DNA of 64,000 nucleotides from Zoroaster sp. YZ-2022 (Eukaryota; Echinodermata; Asteroidea; Forcipulatida; Zoroasteridae): the NCBI GenBank assembly GCA_029582265.1, contig CM055837.1, positions 21,116,967 to 21,180,966 of the forward strand, in the 5' to 3' direction. The notes under the pieces are model-generated. The model had not been told where the DNA came from. It worked only from the letters and a program-made list of their open reading frames with translations, and searched no databases. Positions within the stretch are counted from its first letter, which is position 1; every line of letters starts with the position of its first letter. Shown piece by piece: positions 62,981 through 64,000 of this stretch. The translations under genes were made by a program, and so were the position numbers.

Positions 62981-64000
62981 ACATCTTTACACCAATTCTG
63001 TTTATGGGATTGATGGTCAGTACTATCCAAATGCGTGCATACAAATAAATAGGTACTTTATTACTTAACGTTAATTTGTGCACAAACTGAAGATTTTTTT
63101 AAGAAAACAAAAATTACAAAATACGGTTTAGTAATTCGAAAATAGCGGAATTCATGCTCAATTCCCTATAACCAATCTCCCCAAGCCTTACCGGTTGATA
63201 TCTGATCGTCGTAGTGAGTGAATGGTTCAGTTTTCAAAGTCCTTGCAATTGTTTCATTTACGACGGTCACTGCTAGTGGTTGTTCCGCCATATTGCTACT
63301 GGTTAAACTAACGATGTGTATATTGCTGCACTTACATGTACGTAAAACAATGGGACTTAACGTTACGAAAATGTCCGGCCCTCTTTACTATTTTCCTTTT
63401 TGCTAGAAATGTATGCTATCATATGAAAAGAATGCTCACCGGTGACAGTTCAAATCAGCTTTTCATCCTCGTCGTCAATGTAATGGACTCATTGTAATTA
63501 TCAAAAAGAAACTGAAAGGAATCGGACGCACTCTGCTTTCATGTCATTTACTTAGTAATGAAATAACTACACAACGTGTACGTTAGAATGGTGCCTAGCT
63601 ACAGCGGCATCAGTTAAACATATGTAGGATTTGAAAAACGGGTCCATAACGTGTATTACGCATACGTGTTGTGCACAAAGTAATTGGCCCTGAAGCCTGT
63701 TAAGAATGCAATAACTACACAACGTGTGTGGAATACTAGTATAAGGCCTATGTATTATTATTGCGTTCAAAGATCGTAATTAATTGGACTCGCAAACAAG
63801 TCCCACGTCATATCTGTTTGTCACATCAACTTTTTCAGTGCATGTGTTTTGTACACAGATACAAAATGCGCTATAAATGATGTCATGATGACATCACAAG
63901 ACATTGCAGGCCAAAAGGCACATCTACAATACCCCACAAATGTATAACTGAAAAAAGTTTGATGATCGGGTGTATACTTCTTGAGCTATGGTGATAACAA
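62981..64000. other. No gene recognised; probable RPTP intron or spacer
   Basis: Contains a direct repeat, CTACACAACGTGT at 63568 and 63715, and a diverged piece of the 60276 repeat at the end. No PTP catalytic-loop coding (HCSAG-like) was found. Confidence 0.5.

Overview
This is animal nuclear DNA: short phased exons with GT/AG splice sites, long repeat-packed introns, tRNA-derived SINEs, and a 500-base run of N (42969-43468) that marks a scaffold gap. The gene families (ZMYM, SETD4, WD40 protein, CUB, receptor tyrosine phosphatase) and the mix of DIRS, hAT, PIF/Harbinger and TTAA-flanked elements fit an invertebrate deuterostome, perhaps an echinoderm. That placement is an inference; no single sequence here proves it.

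Layout. (1) 1-12630, plus strand: the 3' fifteen exons of a ZMYM2/3/4-type gene. They splice in frame to about 1191 residues: at least eleven MYM zinc fingers, a proline/valine-rich segment, and the Crypton-derived DUF3504 C-terminal domain. (2) 14589-20679, minus strand: a complete nine-exon SETD4 orthologue (439 residues), tail-to-tail with ZMYM. (3) 20700-30000: no host gene recognised. It holds a tandem array upstream of SETD4, a broken hAT transposase, a DIRS retrotransposon fragment split by a hAT element, a low-complexity AT-rich stretch, and a Harbinger element inserted in a MITE. (4) 30107-30289: an isolated, frame-broken CUB exon. (5) 31714-35522, plus strand: the 3' end of a WD40-repeat gene with two frame disturbances. 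(6) 36713-42950: a 3.12-kb tandem duplication ending next to the gap. (7) 43487-44890: a long inverted repeat. (8) 46084-59129, plus strand: twelve phased exons of a receptor protein tyrosine phosphatase (two FN3 domains, one membrane span, juxtamembrane wedge, N-terminal part of the catalytic domain). The catalytic Cys loop is not seen and should lie beyond the window. (9) 59130-64000: intronic or intergenic DNA dominated by a foldback element built of 21-bp palindromic units.

The host genes share no obvious pathway: a nuclear chromatin-associated zinc-finger protein, a SET-domain methyltransferase, a WD40 scaffold and a membrane phosphatase. The most informative non-genic signals are the insertions whose target-site duplications can be read directly, a minisatellite that has copied a 5' splice site seven times, and the palindromic foldback element near the right end.
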